Below are positions 1-11,879 of a stretch of 64,000 bases of DNA, one piece after another. The stretch is from Andrena cerasifolii (Eukaryota; Arthropoda; Insecta; Hymenoptera; Andrenidae): assembly GCF_050908995.1 (NCBI RefSeq), contig NC_135121.1, positions 18,414,001-18,478,000 of the forward strand. The letters run 5' to 3'. The notes beneath the pieces were generated by a model. The model did not search any database, was not told the DNA's origin, and saw nothing but the letters and a program-made list of their open reading frames with translations. Position 1 is the first letter of the stretch; every line of letters starts with the position of its first letter. Position numbers and translations under genes: made by a program.

Positions 1-3000
1 TTTGGGTACCTCAAAGTGTCTACTTCGATGGGTTAAGGGGTTAGAATATTGTAAAACGGTTGAAAAATCGTATTTTTTCGCTTAAGTATTAGCTTAAAAT
101 CTTTAGAATGGCGTGCCAAAGGTTTGAAGTATAAATATAGCTTAGTTTTGGAACGATACGTTTCAAACCGGTGTATATGATTTTTGTTGCTACATTCTCT
201 AAGCATTAATGGATCATTTTTTGAAAATTCTTTCTTTTTGCGGGAGTTACAAACGAATCGTCGGGAAATCAGCATCCTTTTCTTCAACACGCTGTTATTT
301 AGCGAATTTTCAAAATATTAAAAAACGGGTTCGCTAATGCTTAGGAATAACATTATACTATTAAGTATAATGTTATTCTATTAAGACAAATTTTTATTTT
401 TTTTATTTTAGACAATCCAAATTTGAGTTACGAGGTCCACCGTTTATGAAACACCATCAGTTCGGAGTCACCTTGTGACATATATACCTCCATATTTTCT
501 TAATTTTTATAATGGTTTTTAATGCTTTGCAATATGCCAACATCAAGTGCTAAACCGCATTTTAATCGGCTGAGTAGTTTCTCTACAATTTCCATTAGAA
601 GATTATCTACTTTTTCGGGCCCTCGCAGTATTCCAACCCTTTGAGGTTTACGCGGCGATTCGTGTTCTTCGTGAAATCCGTTTACTTCTTCGAGGTAACG
701 CAGCTGGCAGCCACACAGGGTTGCGAACTTTATCCCCGACAATTTGCGCCGAGCAAGTGTTAGGGAGCCGGTTGAACAATTCCTCCGATTGTTTGTATAA
801 CGAAGTTGTAAAGCATCGGGAGTCGAGGCACCGCCCATTATTGCCACCTGCTCGGATAATAAAGCAATTGCTGGCGATTATCGAAATTCACGGTTTGCGC
901 CGTCGAGGCCAGGCTTTCCTCGAATCGCGAGCTCTTGGAAACTGATCGAGCCCTTCGCTAATTTTGTATACCCTTCACGCGTTGAAGCAACACCTTCAGC
1001 AATGCCAGGAACAAATAACAAGTGGCTTTTATCCGCGACAACGAACGAAAAGGAGGACGACTTTTACCCTGAGAACTCAGAGAATCGACGCAGGGAACCC
1101 GGGGTTCACAGGGTCAAGCCTTCACCAGTTACTCACACGCAGCAATTTTGAAAAATTCCGTGGTATTTTGATATCTTCGAGATACGTATAAATATGTATC
1201 AGACGTAAACGTCCCATTTAAGCGTGATTACCGCGAGATTCCCGGAGAGCCCGAGAGTTACGGAATTCCATTACGCAAACTTTCCACCGAACGCACGATG
1301 TTTCAATCTGAATTCTCGGCCCAATTAACGTGGACGATAATGAGCGTTAATTCGCGGGTAGGTTTATAGTTGGTTGGCATGTCGCACCGGCATTTGTCGT
1401 GGCCCGTGTGCGAGACAGAGAGCCCGAGCGAACGCGAGCCACGATCCCATCGATGATCTTCGATTCGCGTTATTTCGAAACATTTTACGAGATGCGAAAA
1501 AAGGCCAGCCATAAACGTTTCTACGAAAAGAAGACAAATGTCGGAGGTAAAGTCTTCCAAGAAATTCTCATTGCCGTAGCGATTTATCCAACCCACATTG
1601 CGAAGTACGTGTATTTTCCTTATTTTTTATCATATAAATTCTGCGAATCCTCTCGGACTTTTTGTCCCGCTGACAACCACTGCGTCGTGAATAAATCTCA
1701 GCGCTAAATGGTACCTAAATTATGGAGATGGGAAAGTAAATATACTTCTCGATGAAGGGAACTCAACGACACCGTCCCCGTATTCAACATCCCCGTGCAA
1801 CTTTCCCTCGAAACGCTAGTTCAGGCATGGACTCCTTCACTTGGAGTGGCTGGAAAGCGCAGGAAAGGGCGACGATTTAACGTGACGTTGACGTGGCCAC
1901 AGAGGAAACGATATGGAGGCTACGTGGAAATGGTCGTTACGCGGGCCGTTTGCTCCTCCGAACGTCGATCAACCGTCGGATTACGCATGTCCTGGCAGCT
2001 GCGCATCCTTCCTGGGCGTTCCAAAGAGCCGCCAATCGGCGAAACCCTCTAATATTAACCACCCGGTGGAGCGGCCAATGGGAACGAGGCGGTGTATCAG
2101 CGCGGGTGTCATCGGCCAGTTGGGCCACGCGATATTATCATTTTTGACTGGGTCGGGCTAGGGGGCTGGGGGTGGCAGGGATGCGTGGGGTTGGCGGGCG
2201 AGGGAGCGAGAGGACCATTGCCAGGTCGTTGGTCATCGATCCTGCCGAGTCTGGGAATGAACGCTGCCTTCGGGCAATCCGCGTCGATGCTAAGCTCGCT
2301 GGCTGACGGGTCAAGCAAGCGGAAAAGCATCAGCTCGAAGTAACAGTTTAATCCTCCTTTCCGTATCCAATTCGACCGAGCCCTCCCCCCCGTAATCCTC
2401 CGCGCAGTTTCAGCGGGATTTGCGGAGAGCGATATGTAACTCCGTTTGGTATTTAAACGACGAGTATACGTGTCGATTATCGTACGGTGTGCCTACCAGC
2501 ATTGTCGGCGAAACATTTGCCAGAGAGTAATTTGGCGATCGTACCGATTAATTCTACGAACGGGGGTCTGGATGCTTCTTCCTCGGGGCTGGATAAAGCT
2601 TTCTGGCGATGCGGAAGGTGTAACATGCTCCGCTGTAAAGGGGTTGGGGTAATAAGTAACTCGGATATGGTTCATTGATTCTTCATCGCGCGCTGCCTTC
2701 GTTTAACACCTCCTCCCAAGTTTCCTCGAGTTCGATCAGCCTGGACTTTCAAGAAGTCAACAAACGGGCGGTTCGACACCTAACGACAGCAAGCTGCGAG
2801 GATGATAAACCCCCGAAGCGGATTAAGTTGTAGCGACTGGTTTCGGAATCTCTTAGTAACTTATGTATGGTAATCGCGCCGCCCTGATTGTTTCATCAAA
2901 ATCGTGCGAACACCTTGCGCGACTGGCTTCCTTTTTGCTCGGCTTCGCTGCACGCCCCGTCCTTTTTCGCCCGTCTCACCATCCCTCCTTGGCTCTATAA

Positions 3001-3981
3001 GTGGCGACTTGCTTCGCGAAATTAATGTTTGATCACGGCCACGCCGTGAAGTCCTTTCGGCCGCAAAAAGAGCGAGTCCTAAGCCTAAAAAATAATAGGA
3101 AACCGGGTTCTAATATCGTCGATGGTTACTCGGCGGCGGCAGCAGCTGCATGTTTTCGGCAAAACTGCCGTCGATGAAATTGCAACGAGAACATAGGATT
3201 CTTTTTCGCGGGACTATCTTCTACCTTAGTTTTGCTCGTTCCTTTGCCGGTCCAGCTCCCCCTTTCTCAGCCAGTTAATAGTTCTAGCAGCTTTTATTTT
3301 CGTGCCGAATCCTCTTCTCGTTCCGCTGTTGTCTTTTTTGCACGCATCCCCCTGGAGCGGGATACTTGTTCACGCCTCCCTGGGTAAAGCGAGTCGCCTA
3401 CAAATTGGCCCACGCGAATAAACTGCGTTCCCTTGCTCCCTGTCGCACTCGAAGGCTTTGGTGTCTATTAACGGGCAATTGGCACGAAGCTTTTCCACTT
3501 GATATTAGCTGAACAGTCGGAGGAGGATGCTGAACGCCCCGGGGTCCTGCGCGAATTCCAGGAGCAGGTCGTCGAGGTAGCTCCACACTTCCACCTGCCC
3601 TTGTTTCCACGACGAGGAACGGTTACAGTGGTCAGAACGCAGGCATTCTCCCGTAATCTTCCCAGTGCTCCCTGCCGGCGTGCAAAGGGACATAGATTAA
3701 TCTATCCGAACCATCTGATCCTCTCCTCGTTAGGGGTTGTTCCTTTGCTATTACCACGCGGCCTACCCCTGGCCCGGCATCGCGCACGATCTGATAAAAA
3801 GGGCGCCACGCAATTTTTACCCTAGTTCCGTGGATGTGGCGGGGACACGTGGGAATTGTTGTCCGAATTTTCGAAAGTGTTCCGACGATCTGTTTGGGAT
3901 GCGGCGGTAGAATGTGGGATACAGGATCGGCGCTGATAAACAGGTGGTATTGACTGCTTGGTGTTCTTCTGAGCAGAGCAA
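1..3981. other. Intergenic DNA, no gene recognised
   Basis: The first 480 bases are AT-rich and hold a perfect hairpin at 345-378 with two 14-bp arms. From about 700 onward base composition is mixed with CpG-containing patches. Open frames of 60-115 codons occur on both strands but overlap each other and show no recognisable domain, so I call none of them a gene. Confidence 0.5.
345..378. repeat. Perfect 14-bp inverted repeat
   Basis: The arms GAATAACATTATAC (345-358) and GTATAATGTTATTC (365-378) are exact reverse complements around a 6-base loop. It sits in AT-rich DNA and may be the centre of an old inverted-repeat element, but outer termini were not found. Confidence 0.55.
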
Positions 3982-4681
3982 CTTAAGGGGGGATTCTCGT
4001 CTAACAGCCCCAAAAGTAACTGAGGTTTAAGAATTTTTTTTGAAAAAACTGTTGGTCATATTGGATTAAACTCTCTTGGGATATAATTAGGCATCTTTAA
4101 GCTTGCAGAAAATATTTTTTTTTATGTCGATCCTTCCTATTGTTTATTAATTATTGTGGAATCTTGTCCACCTCTTCGACGATGTAACTCCTGTTGGCGA
4201 GATGTCCAGCACCTACCAGAGTGATCTGATTGCAAAAAAAATAGAAGCTTCTTAAGGTCCACTTTAAAGAAAAAAAATGAAAAATTGAAGGAGTTATAGC
4301 GTTCGAAAGAAAAAGTAAGCTTTTTCCTTAGTCAAATTTTTCATATTATTCTTTATATCGGCGAGAAAGGTATTATAAATAAAAACTAATATTAAAATTT
4401 TAGGTCCAGTCTCAGCGTAAATTAGTTGACTTTAAGAAAATCTTCTTCTTTTTGCAATCAGATGACTGTGACAGGTGTTACACCTGACGCCAACATCGGC
4501 GAAGAGGTTAACACGATTCCACAATAATTAATACATAATAAGAAGGATCGACATAAAAAAATTCTACAAGTTTAAAGATGCCTCCTTATATCCCAAAAGA
4601 GTTCAATGTAATATTAACAATAGTTTTTTCAAAGAAAATTCATAAATTTCGGGGGCTGCTACACGAGAATCCTCCCTTGAG
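3982..4681. mobile_element. Foldback DNA element, about 700 bp
   Basis: The two halves are reverse complements over most of their length. The left end reads CTTAAGGGGGGATTCTCG and the reverse complement of the right end reads CTCAAGGGAGGATTCTCG. Matching blocks continue inward, for example the shared TTATGTCGATCCTTC and TTAATTATTGTGGAATC near 4120-4175 and 4500-4550. There is no coding frame. The left end contains TTAA, so a TTAA-targeting (piggyBac-like) origin is possible, but the right copy is TCAA and the class is uncertain. Confidence 0.75.
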
Positions 4682-6018
4682 GGTAGCCTTCCATCAAGTC
4701 ACCCCAAAAATCGGCCATGTTTAGGATTTTATTTAAGAAAAAGTAAACGTCATAGTGTTAACAAACTTCTTGGGCTATATTTTCACATCATTGAAGAAAA
4801 TAAAAAAAATGTTTCGCATGTTTTATCTAATACTGCTGTCTGTTGGTGGCTCTGACTGTCCTGGTGGTAGAAAAAAAATCTGCATCTGCGGAATTTAAAA
4901 CGCCTTGTAGAATTATCTGAAATCAGCAAACCAAGAAAATTCCTGAAGTTCATAAGATTCTGCATGGGATCATCTACGATCATAACTCTTCGATCAATCA
5001 TCTTCTTTTTATAAACATTTTCGTGCGTAAAATTAGTCGTTTTTTCGAAATCTGTAGATACAAAGGTCTGCCAAAACATGAGATTACATGAACATGCGAG
5101 CAGAAGAAAATTTATTTGATTCTGTCGCAGTTCCTGAACCCTAAAACACGAACGTCGAGTTCCGGAGTCGTTTCTATACACGAGACATATCCGAGAACAG
5201 CAATGCGGCATTTGGATGAACCGTAACAACGGTTAACCGGCGATGATCCGTGAACGAGCGCAACCTGCTTGGTGCGACGCACAGAGGGGGTAGAAAGAGG
5301 GTAAGAAGCTGTGCCGGTGGTGTCGAAAGTCGAGAGTTCGACAATCACTCTATGGGGGGTCGTTACAGACGCAATGGGTGCGGTGGTTGGGCTCTTGTTT
5401 ATTTGTCGTTGAGCTACCGAACCATTAAACGAGACCATAAGCCAGCCTGAGAATGATGGACGCTGTTAGCCTTCGCAATCTGCGTTCCTATCGTGGAGGG
5501 TGTAATCGATTTGCAACGTTGTTAAAGCGCAACAAGGATGTGGAAGTTGGATTGCGTATGCAATTCAGGACCTTGCAGCAAAAACGATGCAGCTCCATCT
5601 TTCTCAACTTCGAGTAAATTAGAAAAAAAAACTGTTTATAAAATTATTGCTTTGACTTAATATTAAAAAGAGAACACTAATCGGAAAATATATACATATT
5701 TTCACACAATAAATAGTGGCTATTGAATTGATAAGTTTTGTATTTCTATTTTTGGCGTATTTTTCAAATCTGCAGCTACAAATTTTCCAAATTTCCAATA
5801 AATCGCTCATTTGTTATCGGATTTGCACCAAACGATTTAGAATTATTTTTTACGTATATTGCACGTCATAATTCAAAAACTGTAAAAAATGGAGCTGCAC
5901 TCCTCTCCTCTTGCTGCAAGGTCCTCAATTCAATTTTATCACGACAGATTTTTGGAAGCTATTGTAAAGAAATTGGTGTCAATCATTAAGAACTTAACTT
6001 GCAGGGAGAAATTTGTTA
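4682..6018. other. Intergenic DNA with a small foldback
   Basis: No gene is recognised. A minus-strand open frame at 5112-5438 (108 codons) has no motif I recognise. An inverted repeat with arms of about 40 bp (5561-5600 and 5889-5930, both containing AGGACCTTGCAGCA in opposite orientation) marks a further decayed foldback element. Confidence 0.45.
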
Positions 6019-6020
6019 TA

Positions 6021-6543
6021 CAGTAGCGGACAAAAAAGGTACCACTTTTCGATCTGTTTTATTTTTGTTATTCTTTAGCATCAACTTGGAACTGTTGTAT
6101 GTATTTAATATACATATTCTAATGGAGAATTTAAAGCTGTATAAAACCCAGTTAAAGTTGAATTTAATTAACTAACAAACAAAAGTTTTATATGGCATTG
6201 AATGTAACAGCACATTTTTGGGGCCGACAAAGGAGTTTCCACTTTTAGTAACTTTTTAGACCCTCCTAAAAGCAAAAGGTGCCCCACAAAATATTAGACT
6301 TCTTATTACTTTTCAAAAGTGATAATTTTTTGTGGGCTTTAAAAGTGTGTTGTTTTGATTAACGTTGTGTTAACCGCCTTTTTTATTTATTAATTAAATA
6401 AATTCACCTTTAACTGGGTTTTATACAGCTTTTAATTCTCTATCAGAGTATGTATATTGCACACTTGCTGCAGTTTTGAGTTGATGTTAAAAAGTAATAA
6501 AAGTAGAGTGGATGAAAAATGTTAACTTTTTTGTCGGCTACTG
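6021..6543. mobile_element. Tc1/mariner-like MITE, copy 1
   Basis: Termini are CAGTAGCGGACAAAAAA and, on the other strand, CAGTAGCCGACAAAAAA, each flanked by TA (6019-6020 and 6544-6545), the target duplication of Tc1/mariner elements. Inward the halves stay partly inverted: both contain CTGTATAAAACCCAG in opposite orientation near 6139 and 6416. There is no transposase frame, so it is non-autonomous. A related copy lies at 35257. Confidence 0.85.
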
Positions 6544-6545
6544 TA

Positions 6546-8090
6546 CTTAAAAATCGATTTCTCGATAATTCACACTCGACGTGAATCTCCCTCGTGCACC
6601 AATAGCGAATACCTTTATCTAATTATATTCTCCTCCCTGTACAATACCAATTGCCTCGTCCTTTTCTATCGCGCGTTAAACATTCGGCGAACAGCCAAAC
6701 CTATGTACCTGCCAGTCTCGGGTCAGGCGAAAATTTATCGCCGCGACGGTGCAGGTAAGAATGTCACCGCCCTTTGCCGCGCACCTGTTCGCGTAGAGAG
6801 TAATTTAGAATGGGGCACGGTTTCGGTAAAAGCTCGCCGAGATCGGCATAACCCAGAGAGGACGAAAGTTATCGCGATAACTGAACAGATACCTTCAGAG
6901 TAGAGTCACCAGCCGATCTTTATCTTTCTAAATCGCCCCTTCGAGGCAACCCGACGAGCGCCGTAGATCCTCGACGGCCGAAAAACAGTAGCGACGGCGC
7001 ACACTTATCGTGCACGTGGATAGAAGCCGCGCTGTCGTCTTTTATCGAACGCATCGAACAGGTTTTAATTACCAACGGTCGTAAATTTCATTCCAATGTC
7101 CTGCTGGCCTTTGCAGGCGCAGCTCGGCCCGCGGCGGTGTTCAGGATGACGTTCAGGAATTCAGAGTTTGATGTCTTGCTCCACGCAGAACGGCCGTTTA
7201 CGAGCAAACCGTCGGCCAGACAGGCACGGTAACAGAATCCCCTCGGATTCGTCGGGGCCTCCACGCTCGTCCATTCCGGGGCGCCGATTTCGCAGCAAGC
7301 TCGTGCCTGGCTGTCGATCTCTATCTTCCGGAGCTGTCCGTGAATTCCCGATGCGACTCCGAAACGCCACCGAACAAAAGATCGAAATTGCCAGCCGAGG
7401 GATCGGCATTACGCAACGCTGGAGAGCCCCCCAGATCGCGTTACGAGGAACGCTCACGCCTTTCGTAAAATCGCGACGCAGCGGAGAGCCGGTCGGGTCC
7501 GTGGCCACAGAAGTAGAGCCCTTTGTTGTGTAATACCGCTTGCTCCTTTGAGGAAGATGTAATCGCTCTGGCGATGGCACGCGAGTACGCTCCACGGGGG
7601 GATCGGTTTCGTGCGTTCCACGAATGTCGAGGAAGCTGCGATCGCGAGCCGCTTCTAGTCCTTGGGCCCGGCTGGACCCGCCATCCTCTCAGATTCTTGC
7701 GCAAGAATATCTGCTCCTCGACAATTACACGGCCTGTGGAACCGGCGTTTTCTGCTCGGGACCGTCGAATTAAAGCGGAATGGGAGGTAAACGGTGGACG
7801 CGTGTCCGCGAATCTTAGGGTTCCCGTCGATCACGAAGGTCGACGCGATTCGAAAGAATCCATCAGTCATCTCCTGGCGCGGGAATAATAATCGCGTGGC
7901 TGGCCACATGCGTGAACATTAGACGGACAGTTTTTTGCGTGCTGGTCCAATCGCGCCCGCTCTTTCCGCACGTTTCCGTGCTGTTTTCTTCCCCGGTGAC
8001 TCAGCATCCCCTTCGAGACGACCAAGCGTTCAAGGGGTTATGGCTAGCCAGTATTTCGAAAAAGAACGCGATTTTCGGGAATTTTTTGTG
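6546..8090. other. Intergenic DNA, CpG-rich, no gene
   Basis: About 6,700-7,900 is GC- and CpG-rich with open frames of 121-144 codons on both strands at 7161-7888. These overlap in antisense, are arginine- and proline-rich, and lack recognisable domains or splice-consistent extensions, as expected from GC-rich noncoding DNA. Confidence 0.45.
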
Positions 8091-8270
8091 GAATTGCGAG
8101 TTACAAAATAAAATCTAAAAATAGCCGAATATTCAGAGGTTAATTTCATCCACTTAGTTTGAATTTGGGCCGCAAACCAAATTTGCGTTGTAATCAGGAG
8201 AAAATCCCCTACATATCCACGAAGTTTCAGAATTTTTTGAATTTCCGGGCTCGGGATCTTCCATTGTCAG
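8091..8270. mobile_element. Foldback family C, partial copy (right half)
   Basis: The stretch carries the family landmarks in order: a GCGAGTTAC block, GTTAATTTCA, TTGTAATCAGGAG, then a terminal TTTCAGAATTTTTTGAAT block and a GGGATC end. These match the right halves of the copies at 42.7 and 54.6 kb. The left half is missing or too diverged to see. Confidence 0.7.
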
Positions 8271-11200
8271 TGAGAAACTTTGATAGAGATCTTTGGGTCC
8301 CTTAAGTATTAAAAGAATTACGACTTCTAACGCGAAGAGTTAGTTTCTATTAAATATTATTCCCTTTGTCATTTCAATGTTCCCAGATAATTGTTGATAT
8401 CTCCAGAATCTACTAGCCACTATTTCACAGTGAATCACAAAACGCAGTCTCTTTTGCAAGACCTACGATCTACGTAGATCGCCCGAATTGCCGTCAGTTA
8501 GACGTGTTAGAAATCACAATCTCAACGGGGCACGAGCCGAGGTACGCGAATCACAGTGGCGTGAGCGTGAAGAAAAGTTTCGCGGGTGTTGAAAAACTTT
8601 CGACATGCCGCAGAACGCCGAATGCCGGTGAAAAGTAATCGTCACGCACGAAAATCGTGCCGTTTGGAGTACGTAAAACACCGTTGAGAACTATGAAACC
8701 AGGAATCCGTCGAATTAACGATCGCGGTTACAGGCACGAATGTAATTATCGTGGTGCGGGGTCGTGAAATTAATTGATCGCCAGATTACCGTCGACTTGA
8801 ACGGGCTTCGAGGAATAATTCGTACCGTTCCTTAATTCTATTGTGGTTCAGAGAGTGTCGCCACGATCCCTAGACATCTACAGTCACAAAAGAAGCAAGC
8901 AGAAAGGACCTTGCTCCTTTCAAATCCACGCACATCGTGATTGAAGCTTGATCACACTAAACAAGTCGCTGACGAGGACATCCCTTGTGCGAAGGAATCG
9001 AAGGGATCACCGGGTGAACCCCCAGCGAAGGGGTACGCAGGTACCGAAAAGCGAGTCTAGGGGGCAAGCATCGGCTGCGTGGTTCGGAGCGCGGCGCGAG
9101 TGCGGAGCAGGCGAAGAAGGTGGAGTAGAGGATCACCGTCAGGCTCGAGGAGGAGGAAAGCCATCCGGAGGAGAGTCGCTCAGCCCGCCCACCCCCGACT
9201 CGTCGTCTCCTTCCATCCTGGATCTTGCATCGCTGTCTGCCATCGACTGAATGGTTCGCGTGGAAGCGGTAACGTTCAGAGAGCGCGAAAGGGACCGGGC
9301 GTCGGAGGGACAGAGCGGAAGAGAGAAAAGCGGGAGAGAGGAACGGAGATGGTTTCAGCTCGCAGGGGCCACGGGCCATAAGGGCAGCCCCGAGCCAACA
9401 TATTCAGCACGCGACGACACGCTACCGTCACCTTCTGCCCCCTCCCGCGGTTCTCTTCCATCTTCATCGTACCCCGGCCGAATCGCGGCCAGGACTCGCT
9501 CGCTCTTCGGCCGCGCACACGTAGCCGTTGCTGCACGAACAGCCACCACCACTAGGGAAGCGTGGTTCGCTCGTGGCACAGGGTACGGGGGGCCAAATCG
9601 AAAGCAAAGCCCGTAACCCCCGAGCCCGCTTCAGACACGTCGTATCCTCCGCGTGGTCCACATCATTTCGTCCTGGTCCCATCGCGTCGTCTCCTCCCGT
9701 CACTCTTCTGTCTGGCTCGAACGGTCTCGTTCTCCTCGTCACCCTTCGGCACCCGAGCCTACGCGTCCTCAGCTTCTTTTCCCCCGCGGGTCTGATCCGG
9801 CCCTCGCCGTTTCCCCTGCTCCCTCTCCGCCCCCCCCTCCTCCTCCTGCCGCGCGAGCCGAACCTCCCTACCATCCCCGTGTCGCTCCCTGTCCCCGCTG
9901 CTTTTGCTTCTTTCCTGCCTTTTGCGTCCCTCTTCCTCCCTCCTGCCGGGCGTCCTTCTCGCCACACGCTCGCCGGCCAACCGCAGTCGTCCAACGCGCG
10001 TTCGCCCTCGTCGCGCGGACCTGCCACTCCGACGGCTACCAGGAGTAGCTGCACGCGCGCACGAGGTGTCCAGCGCCTGGAGGAGGTCCAGGAAGACACA
10101 CGCCGACCGAGACACCACTGCGCCGCTCCGACAACCGGTGGCCGTGTGAATCGCGAAGTTTAGACGGTCCAGGGAGATCCCTCGCGGTAGTCTACCAGCT
10201 GGATCAAGTCCGCGGGGTGAAGCCAGGTTCTGGGAACTGTAAGCCACTCGGTGCAGCAGAGGAGGATTGGCGGGAAGGCCTCGACGACACCACGTGATAT
10301 GCTCGAACCGACCGATGTCAGGCGATATCGAGGGATCGGTAGGAAGTGACGTGCGGTATATAGGAATTTCAATGAGACTCGGAGCTTTCGTACGGTGGCT
10401 CCTCAGGTACTGTTATTGAACGATAAAGTGGACATTTCTCAGATACACGAACGAAGGGTATTGGAAGCTACAAGATTGCAAAGTGTTTGCAGTAAGCAGT
10501 CGACAGATACGCCGAGGTTCTTCTTGACAACCAGAAGTCAAGCTCGCGGTGCTACCGGTCACCTGATAACGGTTGGAGCGCGAAAGAGACATGAGCCCTT
10601 CTCGCGAGCGCAGAAGAGAAGCGACTTGACGGTGTCCCGGGCAAGGAATCCCAAGCAACGAAGATGTCACTCTACGTCGAGTCGTTAGAGGAACAATCGA
10701 GCCAGTCACCTTTTGACAGTGTATTTTGAAGCACGCGGAGAAACCTCGCTGTCTGTCACCGCTGTAGGTGTATCATTATAGAGTCGGATTTCTCCTTCTC
10801 TTTCCGGTGCACGACACATCTGCATCTTGCTGCCGTGAAAGCGGAATCACTTCCTGTGACCGGCGCCGAAACCGCGGCAAAAGTGTCACGTAAGATCGTG
10901 CCGGAATCGGTAAGGGACATGACGTCGACGGAGGCGGAGTGAACGGAAGATCGGAGAACGGGCGCCGCGAGCAACTGTCAGCCGGAGGAAGGAAATTGGA
11001 GGAAGGGACAGGCTTAGAAGTTTTGGTCCATCCAGATGCACCTGAGAGGCGAAGGGATTGCTTCCTGCTAACAGAGAACTCAACAGGTATGATGCTTTGT
11101 CTTCTTTCTTTAATGTAATTGTGGTTGAATAAATTATTTGCGGTCGCGAGATGGTTCGGAGCTGTGGGTGGAAACTTAAGTGGATAATGGAGCTTCATAG

Positions 11201-11730
11201 AAAGGAACGGAAACGTGTTTGTAAATGTAGTTTCACGGAAGGATTGCTTTGAAGAGACACAGTTTCTTCGGGAGAAAGGTCTTGTTGAAGCTTCTGAATA
11301 TATATTTGAGCAGCCAATGTCGCGTTGCATAGCTTCGTCTTGAGATAAGGCCTCGAAACCATATGGACGATTATTAGAAAAGACGCGATTAGTTGAAACG
11401 AGGCTTTGCATTGTTGAAAGTGTAGCTAGAAGAAAGTTTATTCGGTAAATGTTCACTGTGAGGTCTCTCATTGGGTGTCAAAGTGCTGAGCTTCTTTGTT
11501 GATTAGTTATTAGAACTTTTCTGCTTCTTCCCATGAGCTCCATTGGTTGACCAAGAAAGATTGTGCTTATAGCTCTGCAGTATTCTTATACATTACTTCA
11601 TATTTGCAAATCGAACTCTTTAAATGACAGCTTTGATCTCTGAATAATAACTGAAGCAGTGTCGAAGTTGTTGGTTTATCGAGAGTATAACATTTCTGCT
11701 AAGACCTCAAGCTGACAGGCGTAGCACCTA
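8271..11730. other. Intergenic; GC-rich, CpG-dense, strand-asymmetric region
   Basis: The stretch from about 9,000 to 11,090 is very rich in GC and CpG. Within it about 9,640-9,960 is strongly pyrimidine-biased on the + strand (runs such as CCTCCTCCTCCTG). Long frames (up to 211 codons on each strand, overlapping in antisense) reflect composition rather than protein. A splice-donor-like AACAG|gtatga occurs near 11,086 at the end of the GC-rich block, so a promoter and non-coding first exon of a + strand gene is possible. No coding continuation was found. Confidence 0.4.
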
Positions 11731-11879
11731 AAGGTACGTCTACACGTTGACACTTCTTTGTCTAGATCAAGTGTATACAATACTCAACAAAAAAAATTCG
11801 CAAGATTAGAAACTGCAACTAGCTAGACACAAAAGACACTTGATCTAGTCACAAAGGCGCCGTCGTGTAGACGTACCTT
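11731..11879. mobile_element. Short MITE, 149 bp
   Basis: The ends are AAGGTACGTCTACACG and its exact reverse complement. Inward the inverted match continues with a TCTAGATCAAGTGT block near 11,760 against ACACTTGATCTAG near 11,836. There is no coding content. The flanking bases do not give a convincing target duplication, so the superfamily is undetermined. Confidence 0.8.

Noticed and set aside
5112..5438. 108-codon minus-strand frame resembling neither rRNA nor a known protein
   Set aside because: I considered an rRNA or mobile-element fragment but found no matching motif, and the opposite strand is open as well.
9464..10247. Overlapping 211-codon frames on both strands plus a 162-codon frame
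   Set aside because: They are antisense to each other, consist of Ser/Pro/Arg/Gly low-complexity sequence, and arise from GC-rich, strand-biased DNA where stop codons are rare.
10776..11471. 231-codon minus-strand frame
   Set aside because: No recognisable domain, it begins within a GC-rich block and ends in AT-rich DNA without any change suggesting coding, and no splice-linked continuation was seen.
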